DNA from: Ferrimonas kyonanensis DSM 18153
Lineage (GTDB): Bacteria; Pseudomonadota; Gammaproteobacteria; Enterobacterales; Shewanellaceae
Direction of reading: 5' to 3'
Assembly (NCBI RefSeq): GCF_000425405.1
Contig: NZ_AUDJ01000027.1
Location: forward strand, 1 to 64,000
Length of the DNA stretch: 64,000 bases
Position 1 is the stretch's first letter. Each line of letters begins with the position of its first letter. The notes beneath the pieces are model-generated. The model was given only the letters and a program-made list of their open reading frames with translations, was not told the origin of the DNA and did not search any database. Of the stretch, positions 62,808 through 64,000 are shown piece by piece. The translations under genes were made by a program, and so were the position numbers.

Positions 62808-63298
62808 GTTACTTTCCTTGTAGCAAGTCAAACATTCTAAATCCATCATAGCGGCTTTATTGCACCGTTTCTAGCGCATTCGCATCAACCATGAATGATA
62901 AACTCCGGTATCGGCGTTCCGTCATTTATAGGCGCTAGTGTAAGCAATTCATTAAATATATTTATTCAAAACAGAATGAGGTCGATAATATTAAACTTCT
63001 TTGGTAATTAACTATTGGTTTTTTAAAATATGTCGATGTTAACCTAACGCCTCACTTTTGAACCATCGCACCCTCTTTAACCGCCTGTGCTTGAGCCAGG
63101 TCGTAACTTGCGCCAACCGCAATTTGCAAATTGTGAACTTCAAAATTTAACTTCGCATTTTCAACAACTTAATCGAACTGTCAAAAATCATCTGTGATAA
63201 CTATCACTGTGGAAGCGGGGAAATGCTGAGACCCTATTAGCAATCGCCATTGACTGTGGCGGGAGGCTTTCCTTTATTATTCATGAGGCCAAACATTC
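62808..63298. other. AT-rich intergenic region before the second chemoreceptor
   Basis: About 490 bases, visibly more AT-rich than its surroundings, with divergent promoters expected. The clearest site is a CRP-like palindrome at 63193-63208. I see no open frame or RNA-like structure worth calling. Confidence 0.5.
63193..63208. promoter_or_regulatory. Predicted CRP site upstream of the chemoreceptor
   Basis: TGTGA-TAACTA-TCACT matches the CRP consensus TGTGA-N6-TCACA at nine of ten positions, 90 bases before the gene start. Confidence 0.5.
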
Positions 63299-64000
63299 AT
63301 GAAATTTAAAACTAAGATAGTGCTGGCATCCTGCGTGATCATGATGTTGGCATTGTCCACGCTGTCCTTACAACAATATATAACGGTTAAAAATACCATC
63401 AACTCGCTGACTGCCAATAGTGTCGATGAACTGTGCCGAAATGTCGCCAGTGCCATTGAAAAAGAGATGGTACTAAAAGGGGAAACGGCTCGCTATATGA
63501 TGAGCTTGATCGAAGACGACCCCAGCGAGGCATCCATCAATCGAATATTCACCAAGGCCGCAATTAAAGACGGTTTTCTGTTGGCCGGCATCGGTTTTGA
63601 GCGCGATGGCAGCCTACTGGATAACGACCCCAACTGGGTGGTACCGGCGGATTATGACGCCCGAAAACGCCCTTGGTACCGGGAAACCAAGGCCAATAAC
63701 CGCCTGACGTTTACCCAGCCCTACCAGGACACCATGACCAACGAGACCCTGGTGTCCATCACCGTACCGATGCAGCAACAGGGACGCTTTTCCGGGGTGA
63801 TGTTTCTGGATTTAAGCCTGTCTAAGCTCAGCGCAGCCATTAACAACATCAACCTGTTCGATGCCGGCTACCTGTTTCTGCTCAACCGTGAGAAAGTGTT
63901 TATCTCCCATCCGGATGAGAGCCTCAACGGCACCGCCGCCAGCGAACGCTTTGGCCGACAAATCGATTTCTCACAAACCGAGCAGAGCGTCGACATCGAC
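63299..64000 (+). CDS. Methyl-accepting chemotaxis protein, partial (dCache sensor)
   Basis: The first 234 codons are visible; the gene continues past the window. A membrane segment at about 5-27 is followed by a periplasmic dCache_1-type sensor with ARKRPWYRETKA (about 120-131), a conserved motif of amino-acid-sensing Cache domains, then TLVSITVPM and SGVMFLDLSL. HAMP and signalling domains are expected beyond the edge; without them a histidine kinase or GGDEF protein cannot be excluded. The ATG begins at 63299 with GAGG nine bases upstream. Confidence 0.75.
   Translation, partial: MKFKTKIVLASCVIMMLALSTLSLQQYITVKNTINSLTANSVDELCRNVASAIEKEMVLKGETARYMMSLIEDDPSEASINRIFTKAAIKDGFLLAGIGFERDGSLLDNDPNWVVPADYDARKRPWYRETKANNRLTFTQPYQDTMTNETLVSITVPMQQQGRFSGVMFLDLSLSKLSAAINNINLFDAGYLFLLNREKVFISHPDESLNGTAASERFGRQIDFSQTEQSVDID

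Noticed and set aside
60897-64000. Possible prophage or genomic island around the tyrosine recombinase
   Set aside because: No structural phage genes, repressor, tRNA target or flanking repeats are visible; only the recombinase itself supports it.

Overview
The window looks like chromosome of a facultatively anaerobic, respiratory gammaproteobacterium of the Shewanella/Ferrimonas type (order Alteromonadales). Supporting signs are an enterobacterial-grade Fnr with all its cluster cysteines, a complete cbb3 oxidase locus, two octaheme c-type cytochromes, a di-heme cytochrome c peroxidase, ovothiol synthase, a thrS-infC-rpmI-rplT block, and fnr-uspE-ttcA and norM/ribC arrangements known from other gammaproteobacteria. 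The genus is inferred, not proven.

Layout. 1-339 is the edge of an IS3-type element. 0.4-7.4 kb holds small accessory genes: a sugar-type acetyltransferase, an AraC regulator with a LysE exporter, a lipoprotein plus secreted hydrolase pair, a second LysE exporter and a lipid A phosphoethanolamine transferase. 7.7-14.3 kb has a chemoreceptor, cytochrome c peroxidase, two small conserved proteins and an octaheme/TPR cytochrome. 14.6-18.4 kb is ravA-viaA with a divergent SWIM-domain gene. 18.6-31.5 kb has a double-sensor GGDEF-EAL protein, dauA, a WYL regulator, pxpBCA (5-oxoproline use), helD and ovoA. 31.7-41.5 kb is bounded by two pairs of tRNA-Val(GAC) genes and contains ldhA, an AraC regulator/flavin monooxygenase pair, an HAO-like octaheme cytochrome, an orphan pilin, hsp20, a MocR regulator and ccoG. 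41.6-47.4 kb is housekeeping: norM, ribC, thrS, infC, rpmI, rplT. 47.4-50 kb has a Lys/Ala-rich small protein, a Nif3-like protein and ttcA. 50-60.2 kb is a long minus-strand array: ccoNOQP, ccoH, ccoI, ccoS, a SafE-type membrane protein, fnr and two tandem uspE genes. The end has a lipoprotein, a lone tyrosine recombinase, a secreted protein of unknown function and the start of a second chemoreceptor.

How it works together. Palindromes matching the Fnr/EtrA consensus lie upstream of ccoN (two), ccp, hsp20, fnr, uspE1 and uspE2. For the last three the site is at nearly the same distance (56-59 nt) from the start codon. This suggests that the regulator encoded here controls its own neighbourhood, the micro-oxic oxidase, peroxide removal and a small heat-shock protein. 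These binding sites were read by eye and are predictions.

Most notable: an ATA start codon on infC, a base-composition break inside thrS, the Fnr-site array, an HAO-like octaheme cytochrome, a SWIM-domain gene beside ravA-viaA, and identical tRNA-Val copies bracketing a 9.7 kb accessory block. I found no CRISPR array, no prophage and no clearly new multi-gene defence system.
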